A DNA stretch of 64,000 nucleotides from Lolium rigidum (Eukaryota; Streptophyta; Magnoliopsida; Poales; Poaceae), in the NCBI RefSeq assembly GCF_022539505.1, contig NC_061514.1:250034124-250098123 (forward strand), read 5' to 3'. A program made the translations under genes and the position numbers. This document shows, in pieces, positions 9,824 through 20,415 of the stretch. The notes beneath the pieces are model-generated. The model had not been told where the DNA came from. It did not search any database and was given only the letters and a program-made list of their open reading frames with translations. Each line of letters starts with the position of its first letter. The stretch's first letter is position 1.

Positions 9824-11080
9824 TGTAAAGTGGACTCGTCACATAAGAGCTCGGATTTAGACGTTTAAATAGGCAAGCAAAGCTTTGGAAAGAAGGCAGA
9901 ACTGTCATGTTCTGATTTATTTTATTTGATAACATCTTCCGAAAGCCTTTTCGGAATTCCTAAAAACTGGTCCATAAGGGATAAGATTTTGAGAAAGTCT
10001 GAATTTCACTGCAAAGAGAGGATACTTCGTGATTTTTCTAATATCCATGCAATACCTACACATGAAAGTGTAAATGAAAACGTGTGCATTTTTACTACTA
10101 TTAATATGTTAGTCCTAATAAATAAATATAATAACAAAACAAAACAAAATTCAAAATATATAGATTTGTTTCATGTGAGTGTGCTACATCGGTCGAGGGA
10201 TATCCAAAGTCTTGTTGAAAGTAATAAATATTTTTTTAAATAAGCTAGAGCTTTGCCATCGATTAGGTATTCGACGGAATTAAAGCTTCACTATTGGTAC
10301 ATTCGTATGTTCCACTTCTATTTAAAAAATGTTGCTATTACCTTGTGTATGTAAATAATACTGTAATTCAGTTAAACGACTTTTACCTTGAGTTATGCGA
10401 ACTGATCTTCATTGGAATCCTTTAACAACCGGCAAACCTTGTTCTTTTGCAATAAAAATATAGGGGAGGCGGGCAACCGCCGCCACTGTGTTCAGTTGAC
10501 ACCTGCTGAATTCCTTCTTTGGATCTTTGTCCTGGTTTGGCAATCATACGTAAAGTTTCTGACTTCGCGAAAATAGAACTCCCAATCACCACTCCGAGGA
10601 AAACGGTCGATACAATATCACTGGATGGTGTTAGACCCAACTTAATACATATAAAGCAATTTTTGCCGTCGTAACTATCTCGCTTTGATTCACCTCCAAT
10701 TATGCCATTAGCATGGAGGGGCCACCGTCAGCCTCATGAGGGACACCCATTAACCTGTATGTAGAGCCAATGGGAACAAAAAATAAGAACAAAAAATAGA
10801 TGCATAGTATTTAAAAGGGTAGTCCTTTTTTTTACATATCTGTAGAAAAGCTAACATCGTCTAATATTATGAGTTTATGTCAATACTTACAAATCCAGAT
10901 TGTGTTGTGGTCTTATCTATTGATAAAAAATACAAACCATTTACTTTTTTCCAAAATAAGAGTGGTTTCAAGTTTAATGTTTTCAAAAAGAACATACATT
11001 AAAAGGGTATAATTTAGATGAGCTAAACAAGGAAATCATGCAATTAAATGAATACAAATAAATATTAGATGCATCACCTT
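9824..11080. other. AT-rich stretch, nothing recognised
   Basis: Both strands were read. Short frames at 9926-10243 (plus) and 10422-10640 (minus) have no recognisable motif and no codon-composition support. No TIRs, LTRs or RNA genes were seen. Confidence 0.5.
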
Positions 11081-11082
11081 CA

Positions 11083-11089
11083 ATATAAA
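11083..11089 (+). promoter_or_regulatory. TATA box of Kunitz-type gene
   Basis: ATATAAA within CAATATAAAACCC lies about 70 bases upstream of the ATG at 11158. This spacing fits a plant core promoter with a leader of about 35-40 nt. Confidence 0.55.
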
Positions 11090-11157
11090 ACCCAAGGAAC
11101 TTGGATGTGAAGAAACGGACATTTCTAACCTTACAAGTGATCCCCTAGATCGACACC

Positions 11158-11409
11158 ATGAATTTCGTCTTTTTCCTCCTCCAGCTTCTCACCATCTCTC
11201 TCCCTTGCATTCCAAAAAATGTTGTTGAACGGGTCTATGATACAGAAGGTAAGGAACTAAGTAGCAAACACAACTACTACATCCTCCTAGCTAAACGTTT
11301 GAGTAGCAGTGGCCTTACGACAATCCCGACTGGCCAGCTATGTCTGCATTTCGTGCTTCAGGAGCCTAACACAACTAGCCATCCCAAACTCCTCTCCTTT
11401 TCTATTTAA
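11158..11409 (+). CDS. Truncated Kunitz (STI-type) protease/amylase inhibitor-like protein
   Basis: The 83-residue frame has a hydrophobic N-terminus (residues 1-17) suiting a signal peptide. Residues 26-42 (VYDTEGKELSSKHNYYI) fit the classic soybean-trypsin-inhibitor family signature exactly. D28, E30, G31, K32, L34, Y40 and I42 occupy the defined positions. GLTTIPTG and C62 then match the start of cereal alpha-amylase/subtilisin inhibitors, where this cysteine forms the first disulfide. The family is normally about 180-200 residues. Here the frame stops at residue 83 and I found no continuation in any frame. Family members are secreted defence or endogenous-enzyme inhibitors. This copy lacks most of the beta-trefoil and is probably non-functional, although a TATA box and clean start are preserved. 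Confidence 0.65.
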   Translation: MNFVFFLLQLLTISLPCIPKNVVERVYDTEGKELSSKHNYYILLAKRLSSSGLTTIPTGQLCLHFVLQEPNTTSHPKLLSFSI

Positions 11410-12251
11410 ACTAAATATGGACAACCTTAGAGAAGCAATAACTAGAGTTTGGAAAGTCCAAACGACACGAAACCAATTTTGATGAAAATATGGAAACTGG
11501 AATGGGATGATTTTCTATGAATTTTAGAGGGACAACCCATCAATACAAGAAACCGAGAAAATCACCGTATTCGAAAACACAACAAGGGATATACACGAAA
11601 TCCGTTTTCGATGAACTAGAGCTTATCATGGAAATAACCACAAGCTCTAAAACACCACATGGATACGATCCAAATAACAACCAAGAAAGATGATGCAATA
11701 ATGCAACGGTTTGAGCTATCTCCGAACAAGATACGATTGAGTTACTCACTCAAGAGTCCTCTTGATAGTACGACCACTATCGTATAAACCGGTCTGCCAA
11801 CTAAACCACAAGATTGGTAAGAAAGAAACCCTATCAAGAGCAAACATTAAACTTGCACATTCCACTTGAGCTTGATGACGACGACCTTGACCGCAACAAG
11901 ATGGAATGCCTTTCTTGATTGTGCTTGTTTGATGAAGTCTTGGGGATTTCTCCCCCATACTCCACTAAGGACAGCTTCTTCTTCACATATCCCTAAACAC
12001 CATATGTGAACGGAAAGATTCAAGCATATGATATCCTCGAAAAAAATTTATTCCTATTGATCGGTGGTACAAGTGTAGTATCTGAACTTGTGTACCAACT
12101 CACACCGCACGCACACACACCCCTAGGCTCATCTTAAACTTGCACCTCATTTTTTCTTATTGCAACATTGAAGCCAACATATGGTTCAAGCATTGCATAT
12201 GGACAACTCTACAAGTATAACTTGATGCAAATATTAATCCATAGGGAGTCA
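11410..12251. other. Unclassified sequence downstream of Kunitz fragment
   Basis: No coding frame or transposon terminus was recognised. The sequence style (many CAAG, ACAAG and TTGAT words) resembles internal or LTR sequence of an old retrotransposon, but no boundaries could be set. Confidence 0.35.
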
Positions 12252-12430
12252 TTAGAGCATCTCCAACAGACGCTGGAAAAGGGGCGCGTGGAAAAAAAAC
12301 CGCCGGTTTAGCGCGCGGCGCGAACCCCCAGCGGATGCGGGAAAAAGGAGCGCGCGCGAAAAACTTTGCCGCGCCCGCGCTTTTGCGCCATCCCGCGCGG
12401 GAAAGTTGGCGTGTCGGCTGCCGCGCGCGC

Positions 12431-12437
12431 TATAAAC
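12431..12437 (+). promoter_or_regulatory. TATA box of AP2 cargo gene
   Basis: TATAAAC stands in a GC-rich leader 126 bases upstream of the chosen ATG at 12557 and only 176 bases inside the left TIR. The cargo gene thus appears to travel with its own core promoter. Confidence 0.6.
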
Positions 12438-12556
12438 GCGACACGCGTGCGCACACCAACCGCATGAACATTCCGCGTGTCCGCGCCTCCGTCTCTCCCT
12501 CTCCCTCTCCAGCGCTCTGCCTCCCGCTCCGGCGCTCCGCCTCCGACTCCGGCAAG

Positions 12557-13186
12557 ATGCCTCCGCTCCGGTGCTCCGCCTCCGGCTACCGCGGTGTTCG
12601 CGCGAGGCCGAGCGGCCGCTTCAACGCGGAGATCCGCTCCGGCGAGGAGTGTATCCGCCTCGAAACATTCGACACCACGCACGAGGCGGCGTGGGCCTAC
12701 GACGCCGTCGCCTGGCGCCTCGGCCGGCCGCGCCGGCAAATGAACTTCAACGATGTTTGGACGCGCGAGCAGGCGGAGATGCTCGCGCCGCCATCGCCGG
12801 CCGTCACGACCGAGCAGCGGCGGCGCGCTCGCGAGCTCGGGCAGCGCCTGCACGTCGCGGAGCAGGACGAGCGCCTCCGCCTCGAGTGGGCGCGCGCGTT
12901 CCCAGAGGACGTCGCCGCCATGGAAGCTTTCTACGCCCAGAAGAAAGAGGCGAAGGCAAAGGCGGCGGCGAAGAAGAAGGCCGACCGCGAGAAGCGCCGC
13001 GCTGAGTCAGCGGCGAGGAAGGCCGAGAGGGTGGAGAAGGTGGCGCGGAGGGCGAGGAGGGCGGATGAGAAGAAGAGAGGCACCGGACCATCCACGAACA
13101 TGCCCACCTTCTCCTCCTCCTTCGAGTGGACGACCACTCCGGTCTCCGACACGACTCCGGCTAGCGGATTGTCGGACTACGACTGA
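12557..13186 (+). CDS. AP2/ERF-like DNA-binding domain protein, transposon cargo
   Basis: The frame encodes 209 residues with one AP2 domain at about residues 10-67. YRGV is at 11-14, an AEIR strand motif at 24-27, and the helix ends with AAWAYDAVAW at 44-53, close to the AAxAYD hallmark. The RLGRPRRQMNF tail follows. Residues 70-125 are rich in Arg and Glu. Residues about 127-185 form a long Lys/Ala/Arg/Glu-rich helix likely to be coiled coil or nucleic-acid binding. The C-terminus is acidic. AP2 domains bind GC-rich promoter boxes in plant transcription factors. The conserved Trp before AEIR is absent here (SGRFNAEI). The start at 12557 was chosen because it follows the TATA box with AAG context and precedes the domain closely. 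An upstream in-frame ATG at 12335 would precede the TATA box. No introns. Confidence 0.7.
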   Translation: MPPLRCSASGYRGVRARPSGRFNAEIRSGEECIRLETFDTTHEAAWAYDAVAWRLGRPRRQMNFNDVWTREQAEMLAPPSPAVTTEQRRRARELGQRLHVAEQDERLRLEWARAFPEDVAAMEAFYAQKKEAKAKAAAKKKADREKRRAESAARKAERVEKVARRARRADEKKRGTGPSTNMPTFSSSFEWTTTPVSDTTPASGLSDYD

Positions 13187-13514
13187 GAGGACTCGGAGTA
13201 GATTAGTTTAGTTTAATTTAAATAAAATGTGGGTGTTTTTCGAACTTCTAATATATTTCGTAATTTTCAGTTAAATTTTCGTAATTTATTTGATTCGTTT
13301 TGAACGATATACAATCAAACTAGCCGTTCGCGTGGCCGCGCGCGCTGTATTTTGCCGCCTCCGCCGGAGGGCGAATTTTACCGCCCGCGCACGCGCTGCA
13401 TGTTGGCGCGTCCGGCGGAGCAAAGTTCGGGCAAACGCGCGCAACCGTTTACAGCGCGGCGAAAGGGAGGTTTAGCGCGCCAAATTTTACAGCGTCTGTT
13501 TGAGATGCTCTTAA

Positions 13515-14649
13515 TTACCAAAACCACACATGGGGCTCTATGCTCTTTCAGCCCCCAACTACAGCGTGCCAACGGTCCTGCAGCTCCTTCCCTATCTTGG
13601 GATCTACTTTTTTCATCTCGGCAAGGTGGTGGAGCTTGGCGTCCCTTCCAAGCGCAGAGCAAGCGGATAACAATGGAGGTGCTTATCCCGGAGGAATCCT
13701 TGCTCTAGTTTGTTCTAGAGACGATCACGACGGCTTTGGAATGGCGTCAATAAATGTCGTTGGGGACGTGGTTTTGGAGAGGCACATCCTGTTAGATTCT
13801 TGTTGTGGTTCCAAGTGAAAGCTTTGCGACGATGGTGCCTGCGGGTGTTGATTTTCTTGTTGAAGCGTCACAAGGGAAACTCGTGCTGCTTGTCCGGTGG
13901 TGCAATTAGGTTTGGTTTGGTGCGCTTCGACTTCATCTCTTGAGGGTCGTGCAAGCTTGGCTAAATCCGATGATGATGGTAACGGTATTGCCATGAGCTT
14001 CGTCTTTCTGTTGCGGTCTCAGTTGATTAGCCCCCTTCAACGGTGCAGCTTGCCTCCTCACCTCGCAAGTGCTTGGGGGCTATCCCTCTGGCCCAGTTCG
14101 CGATCAAAGTTTGTTACATTGGCGGAATCACAGTTTTGCAATGGCGTTGGCAGAAACTCCTCGCAGTCCTGGCACTCAATCAGCCGCGCAAGCTTCGTGT
14201 ATGCATTGTTCTCTCGGTTGAGTAAGGCCCTTCGGCTATGCTAGCTTCACTTGTTGGCCCTCTTCTTCTCATGGTTTGCCATCTAGTGGATACTCGCCAT
14301 TCAAGTAGGTGTTGGTGCTGCAATCTGCAAGATCTCGGGAATGTGATAGCCTTCGATGGTGTCAATGGCACTCCTCAGGCACTACTTATGCATGTCTTCC
14401 TGGTGATGGTTGCTGTGCGAGCACGCCGGTAGTGCTTCTCAAAGTGCACATGTAACCCTCCCGTCCCCAACAGTGTGTGAGTTGGTGTGTGTTGGTTTTG
14501 TTTTATCTCTCTCGCAGTTCTTCCCTGTAAGTTTCAGGTTCACTTGAACCCACCCATCTTGTAACAGGTTGCAAAGCCTTATAGGCAACATTGAATACAA
14601 TTCAGGCAGAGGGTCTTCTTCTTCCCACGGTGAGCATTCAAAAAAAAAA
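13515..14649 (+). mobile_element. Probable LINE 3' end remnant with poly-A
   Basis: The stretch contains short broken frames and ends TTGTAACAGG ... ACAATTCAGGCAGAGGGT... followed by ten As at 14640-14649. Grass L1-like LINE 3' untranslated regions end in a similar way, with TTGTAAC, a GCAGAG-type block and then poly-A. No reverse transcriptase residues remain, so this is a 5'-truncated copy or a processed transcript. The left boundary is uncertain. Confidence 0.35.
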
Positions 14650-14796
14650 GTCATGCATCATTGTTAAGAGAAAGTCCTCAAAATTTATAGGAGGGGCAAA
14701 TAGAGGGATGCTAGTGTAACAACGAAAGTAAAAAATGAGCGCAAGAAGGATTTTGTTTTACAACCTAATTACAACACCCCTAATTCGAATTTTTTA
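14650..14796. other. Short unclassified spacer
   Basis: AT-rich sequence between the poly-A tract and the next MITE. Nothing recognised. Confidence 0.4.
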
Positions 14797-14908
14797 CTCC
14801 TTCCGAGTTCCGATCCATATTAACGGTTGCTAATTTAGTTCAAGTTTATACTAAATCAGCGACATTTTGTATACTAAATCAGGGACACTTAACATGGATC
14901 GGATGGAC
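14797..14908. mobile_element. Degenerate Stowaway-like MITE
   Basis: CTCCTTCCGAGTTCCGATCCATATT on the left pairs imperfectly with AACATGGATCGGATGGAC on the right. TA is present at both flanks (14795-14796, 14909-14910). An internal duplication of ATACTAAATCAG is visible. Confidence 0.6.
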
Positions 14909-14910
14909 TA

Positions 14911-15407
14911 CTACATTCTACAATCATGATTTTCAAGATGCACATATTATCTACAATCTCCTTTTATATTCCAATTGCTAACTGAACGAAATAACTATTC
15001 CCAGCAGATATATAACACTATAAATCAAATCTAGCCGCCCAAGAGATCAGGAAATGCATATTTATTTCTGAGTTGTCAGTGTATGAATGTAAACCATCAT
15101 GTATGTTGAGCGTAAGTTTTGTTTCTCCAGTACACCTGAGTGTGCAGGGAAGCACTAAGGCTCAAATATCACGTTGTTTTTGAAATTTAGCAAGGAGCTC
15201 TAGGAGAATGCATATATGGAAGATGGGGGCATGTGAACCCACTTTTTGAAAAGTTCCGTTTGTGATCTCAAAACATGTTTTCAAAATCGAAACACAAAAT
15301 GATTTCCCAGATGATCTCAAATATGTGTCCTGGACATGAGTTTCTTAACGAAAAAATCTTTTATTTTGTCTCGGCAAAAAAGTGAAATTTTGCATGGCTA
15401 TATAGCA
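14911..15407. other. Unclassified AT-rich stretch
   Basis: No coding frame, TIR or RNA gene was recognised on either strand. Confidence 0.4.
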
Positions 15408-15602
15408 GTATATATATGGAAAAAAATAGCGCGCTATTTCAACGCTAATAGCACGCTATAGCATATCTGGAGAGCCGACGCTACGCTATTTCGGCGCTAT
15501 AGCAAGCTATTCGCCTTAATAGCACGCTATAACATGCTAATAGCGTATTTTTAGATCCACGTTATTTTATTATAGCGCGCTATTTTTTTCTTGAGTATAT
15601 AT
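15408..15602. mobile_element. MITE-like element built of TAGC/GCTA palindromes
   Basis: A perfect 17-bp inverted terminal repeat (A7 then TAGCGCGCTA) occupies 15420-15436 and 15573-15589. TATATA-type flanks lie outside it. The interior repeats short self-complementary words such as GCTATAGC, AGCACGCTAT and TAGCGTATTT at least eight times. There is no coding frame. Similar AATAGCGCGCTATTT repeats are dispersed in grass genomes. The superfamily is not decided from this copy. Confidence 0.6.
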
Positions 15603-15849
15603 GTGACGTATTTTGTCTTTTTTAGATTCTGAAATAAAAAAATGGTTTCTCCGCGAAGACTTTCTACGCACACATGGAACATGCGTACGTACTCGGATAT
15701 TTTTATTTCAGAATTTTTTAACATTTGGAAAATGCATTTTCAACTAGGGTTCAAATGCACCCAGGTTCAAACCGGACTTTTCCGGAGCTCTAGGAACTAC
15801 TAGTACTACGTAGTAAGTACTATACTAGTTATGAAGTGTTGGTTCTAAC

Positions 15850-16160
15850 CGACAGCTTCCGTGCTACTTGGGGACAGATTTAGGCAGTTGGTTTCATGCT
15901 TCACGCGAAGGTAGAATGTTAGCTGAAAAAATTGGTGCCAGCACGTATAGGTATAGTCTCTGTCTTTAACTGGAGGATCTCTCAGCAGCGACAAGCGGAC
16001 AGGGGACAACGCTACTTGATTTAAGAGAAGGATAGTGGCGGCCTTCTCATCACTTCTCCAATTTCTTGTTTGCATTCAGTATCCATGTTCCTTCTTTGTC
16101 CTACTTGCTACACACTCGCAGAAAATGCTTCCTAGCGAAATCAAAGTCGATTCAAAAAAA
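15850..16160 (+). repeat. Diverged third copy of subtilase upstream block
   Basis: From CTTCCGTGCTACTTGGGGAC onward this block aligns by eye with 37466-37760. The shared order is GACAGATTTAGGCAG, a GTTTCATGC segment, TAGAATGTTA, CAGCAG.GACAAGC, a GTAGTGG(A/C)GGCC segment and CCTTCTTTGT. It is separated from them now only by the LINE insertion. An A17 tract follows at 16151-16167. The direct repeat ATCGTGGGAATG occurs at about 16169 and 16270. Confidence 0.6.
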
Positions 16161-16772
16161 AAAAAAAAAATCGTGGGAATGCAGCAGCAGGACTCTAATA
16201 TAACGTCTGTTTCCGCCAAGAGAGGATAGAGATGCAACAGTGGGACTGTAATATGTGTACAGCAAAGAAATCGTGGGAATGTGCAAGGCATTTGATTCCG
16301 TTGTCTTCTCCCTTCCGTGCGTAACTTCTGTTTTTATGGGCTAGCCTGATCTGCTGGTTCTAACCGATATCTTCCGTGCTACTCGGTTTCATGCCTCATA
16401 CAAACGCTGCTGTTTTGCTGTTGAAGACTGTTGCTGTTAGTTCTGTGTACATGCTGTTTTAGATATTGTTGTGAGCGCTCTATTGTTGTTGTCTGCTGCT
16501 GCTTTTCTTCTAAAGCGTGTGCTATTTTATAAACAGAAGGCCTCACGGCCCGGCTTTATAAATAAAGCCCTCCAGGCAACGGTACATGCAGTATCAAGAA
16601 ATACATTCCACGCACACATAACACGCTCAAGGCGTCACAAGTACGACCCTCCCAGGTCCAGGAGACACATTACACACCGGATACAAAGCCAAAGGGAGCT
16701 ACACAGGGGGCTCAACCAAACTAGATAGAAGCTGAAGCAAGTCCTTGGTCGAGTCGCCGCACGAGTCATCCG

Positions 16773-17088
16773 CTACTCAGCCCGCAGTCGCGCGTAGAGT
16801 CTCCTGACGTCGTCCACCGCCGCGTCCAGCATCGCCCGGTCCTTCTGTCTGACCAGAACCCTCCAGGACTGCATATGAATGAGCATGTGATAGAAAATAT
16901 CAGCAGGGTTCCCAATCATCTTGCCTTCAAAGATTAGTTTGTTGCGCGTGTTCCAGAGAGTCCAGCACATAGCCGAGAACGTGAACCAAACTAGCTTACG
17001 AAGGGGCCGTATAGGCCCTGGGCGATTGCAATGAACTCCCCCGGTCCCGTGGGGTTCCAGTCGCAGTGGAGGAGTTCCCTAACTCCCG
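16773..17088 (-). pseudogene. LINE ORF2 C-terminal piece
   Basis: The translation contains MCWTLWNTRNKLIFEGK, typical of the region after the zf-RVT domain in plant LINE ORF2, followed by an alpha-helical tail ending LYARLRAE. It is separated from the rest of ORF2 by the solo LTR. Confidence 0.65.
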
Positions 17089-17093
17089 CCCAC

Positions 17094-18690
17094 TGATGGC
17101 GTGTAACTCACACGTTCATTGGGAACCCCAAGAGGAAGGTATGATGCGCACAGCAGCAAGTTTTCCCTCAGAAAGAAACCAAGGTTTATCGAACCAGGAG
17201 GAGCCAAGAAGCACGTTGAAGGTTGATGGCGGCGGGATGTAGTGCGGCGCAACACCAGGGATTCCGGCGCCAACGTGGAACCCGCACAACACAACCAAAG
17301 TACTTTGCCCCAACGAAACAGTGAGGTTGTCAATCTCACCGGCTTGCTGTAACAAATGATTAGATGTATAGTGTGGATGATGATTGTTTGCAGAGAACAA
17401 TAAAGAACAAGTATTGCAGTAGATTGTATTTCAGATGTAAAAGAATGGACCGGGGTCCACAGTTCACTAGAGGTGTCTCTCCCATAAGATAGCATGTTGG
17501 GTGAACAAATTACAGTCGGGCAATTGACAAATAGAGAGGGCATAACAATGCACATACATGACATGATGAATATTGTGAGATTTAATTGGGCATTACGACA
17601 AAGTACATGGACCGCTATCCAGCATGCATCTATGCCTAAAAAGTCCACCTTCGGAGTTATCATCCGAACCCCTTCCAAGTATTAAGTTGCAAAACAACAA
17701 ACAATTGCATTAAGTATGGTGCGTAATGTAATCAATAACTACATCCTCGGACATAGCATCAATGTTTTATCCCTAGTGGCAACAGCACATCCACAACCTT
17801 AGAACTTTCCGTCACTCGTCCCGGATTTAATGGAGGCATGAACCCACTATCGAGCATAAATACTCCCTCTTGGAGTTAAGAGCAAAAACTTGGCAGAGCC
17901 TCTACTAATAACGGAGAGCATGCAAGATCATAAACAACACATAGGTAATAGATTGATAATCAACATAACATAGTATTCTCTATCCATCGGATCCCGACAA
18001 ACACAACATATAGAATTACAGATAGATGATCTTGATCATGTTAGGCAGCTCACAAGATCCGACAATGAAGCGCATGAGGAGAAGACAACCATCTAGCTAC
18101 TGCTATGGACCCATAGTCCAGGGGTGAACTACTCACTCATCACTCCGGAGGCGACCATGACGGTGAAGAGTCCTCCGGGAGATGAATCCCCTCTCCGGCA
18201 GGGTGCCGGAGGTGATCTCCAGAATCCCCCGAGATGGGATTGGCGGCGGCGGCGTCACAGTAAGGTTTTCCGTATCGTGGCTCTCGCACTCGGGGGTTTC
18301 GCGACGAAGGCTATTTGTAGGCGGAAGGGCAGAGTCGGAGGGGTCACGGGGGCCCCACACAGCAAGGCCGCGTGGGCCCCTCCTGGGCCGCGCCGCCCTA
18401 TTGTGGCGGCGCCTCGTGGCCCCACTTCCTTTCCCCCTCGGTCTTCTGGAAGCTTCGTGCAAAAATAGGGCCCTGGGCGTTGATTTCGTCCAATTCCGAG
18501 AATATTTCCTTTGTAGGATTTCTCGAAACCAAAAACAGTAGAAAACAAAGAATCGGCTCTTCGGCATCTCGTTAATAGGTTAGTGCCGGAAAATGCGTAA
18601 ATACGACATATAATGTGTATAAAACATGTAGATATCATCAATAATGTGGCATGGAACATAAGAAATTATCGATACGTCGGAGACGTATCA
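17094..18690 (-). mobile_element. Solo LTR of Athila-type gypsy element
   Basis: On the minus strand the unit starts TGATACGTCTCCGACGTATC and ends with CA. It is flanked by the perfect 5-bp duplication CCCAC (17089-17093, 18691-18695). At 1597 bp it matches the LTRs at 57267-58805 and 60500-62098 in order and content. No internal region is present, so it is the product of LTR-LTR recombination. It interrupts LINE ORF2 between the zf-RVT region and the C-terminal piece. Confidence 0.85.
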
Positions 18691-20410
18691 CCCACATGAG
18701 CTTGGCGATGGGGCAAGAGAAGAAGATGTGATTACAATCTTCAATCTCCTGACAAAGAGCGCACCTCCCATTCGAGGGTCCGTGGCGCTTGGCAACTTGT
18801 TCCGCCGAAGGCAGCCTTCCACGGGATTAGTTGCCAAAGGAACACGCGAATCTTCGGGGAACCCCGGTGCGCCAAGCATCTATAAAACAAGTGACCGTCG
18901 CTCCTCGCGTCGGTGCAAGATAAACCGAACTGGTTGTGTAGGTCCCCGAAGCGTCAAGGGACCAAGACACCTTGTCCTCCTCTAGGCCCGGATGCCAACC
19001 CATGGCCTCCCGCCGGAGGTTGTCCCATTCAACCATTTCAACCATCCCAAATTGTCGCTGAAACTCGATACCCCATTCCCCAGGGTGCCCCTCCGGTGGT
19101 TTAGCATCAAACACCGAAATGAACGGGTCCGTGCAGCAACTGAACAGGTGCGGGAACCTAGCCATAAAAGGGCCCCTCCCCATCCACCAGTCCAGCCAGA
19201 ACCTGGTGCGTCTCCCATTGCGCGCCTCGTGTTTGGCTCCCAGTTTGAAGTACCATTTAATCTTCTGAATGGAGTTCCAAAATTGGGAGCCTCTGGTGGG
19301 GACCGTATCGTCGAAGAGGTCCCTCCCGCGAAGATACTTAGCACGGATTATGTCCGCCCATAGACCGTCCGCGTCTTGGTATAATTTCCAAATCCACTTG
19401 AGCATCAAAGCGATGTTCATGAGTTTGGTATTGAGGATTCCCAATCCTCCAAACGCTTTAGGTTTACATACCGTAGCCCAATCTACCATGTGGTACTTGC
19501 GTTTATTGCCCACTCCTTCCCAAAAGAAGCGAGCCCTAAGTTTGTCCATGGCCTTATGGGTACTATCGAATAGCATGTAAAGGCTCATGGCAAACTGCGG
19601 GAGGCTGGACAGGCACGAGTTGGTCAGTTCCAACCTACCTGCCGAAGCCAAGAAAAGCCCCTGCCATGGGTCCACCCTGTGCCCAATCTTTTCTGGCGGT
19701 GAAGTTCCGATCCGCTACCCTTAGCGCCTTATCACTAATAGGTAGGCCCAAATATTTGATGGGGAATTCACCCCGCCTGCAGTTGAGCATGTGGGCCACC
19801 TGGTGTTGAAGTTCCAGTGGGACCCCGGTCACCACCACTTCGCTCTTATCAAAGTTGATGTTCAGCCCTGACATATTTTCGAAGCACAACAGGATAACCT
19901 TGAGGTTCGCAATCCCTGCGCCTGTTGGCCTGATCAGAACCAAAGTATCATCAGCATATTGCAGGTGTGTCACCCCCCCCCCCCCAGGGATGAGATGCGG
20001 GACCACTCCCTCAATATGCCCCGCCAGGTTAGCTTTAGCCAGGATGGCCGCTAGCCCGTCCACAATGAAATCGAATAAGATCGGGGAGAGTGGGTCCCCC
20101 TGACGGACGCCCCTCGCATTCTGAAAGTACGGTCCAATTTCCCCGTTCACATTAATCGCCGTTTGGCCCCCCTTGACCAATTGCATAAGGCGGTGCACCA
20201 CCCTTGCCGAGAAGCCCTTCCGTAGGAGAATCTCCTGCAGGAAGTCCCAACTGACCCTGTCATAGGCCTTCTTGAAGTCCTGCTTGAGAAGCAAGCCCTC
20301 TTGCTTTCCCACTCCGAGTTCATGTGCGATCTCGTGGAGAGCCAGGGCACCCTCATGCAGACATCTCCCTTTGATGAAAGCAGATTGGCTCCGGTCCACC
20401 GTCCTATGAG
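18691..20410 (-). pseudogene. LINE ORF2, reverse transcriptase palm to zf-RVT
   Basis: Continuing from the Tat insertion site, the frame at 19635-20415 encodes SQSAFIKGRCLHEGA, KKAYDRVSWDFL (RT motif A), RQGDPLSPILF (motif B) and the catalytic LQYADDTLV (motif C). IKYLGLPIS follows. A frame change near 19660 leads to 18827-19675, with RARFFWEG, WATVCKPKAFGGLGI and a thumb/connection region. The zf-RVT motif CALCQEIEDCNHIFFSCP lies at about 18697-18765 in another frame. A run of 13 Cs at 19973-19985 encodes the glycine run just before YADD. Catalytic residues persist but frames are broken. Confidence 0.8.
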
Positions 20411-20415
20411 CTAGC

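Larger units (their letters stand above)
12255..13510 (+). mobile_element. PIF/Harbinger-like element carrying an AP2-domain gene
   Basis: The left end GAGCATCTCCAACAGACGCTG pairs with the right end, whose complement is GAGCATCTCAAACAGACGCTG (20 of 21 match). The 3-bp duplication TTA flanks both ends (12252-12254, 13511-13513). The element is 1256 bp long. It has no transposase frame, but it has a TATA box and one intact gene. Terminal sequence and layout are related to the element at 1019-2692. It is therefore best read as a non-autonomous Harbinger-type element with a host-like gene as cargo. Confidence 0.8.

Noticed and set aside
10422..10640. 72-codon minus-strand frame
   Set aside because: Not recognised, no promoter or splice support.
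12308..12853. Long minus-strand frame opposite the AP2 gene
   Set aside because: Shadow of the GC-rich AP2 coding strand; no domain.
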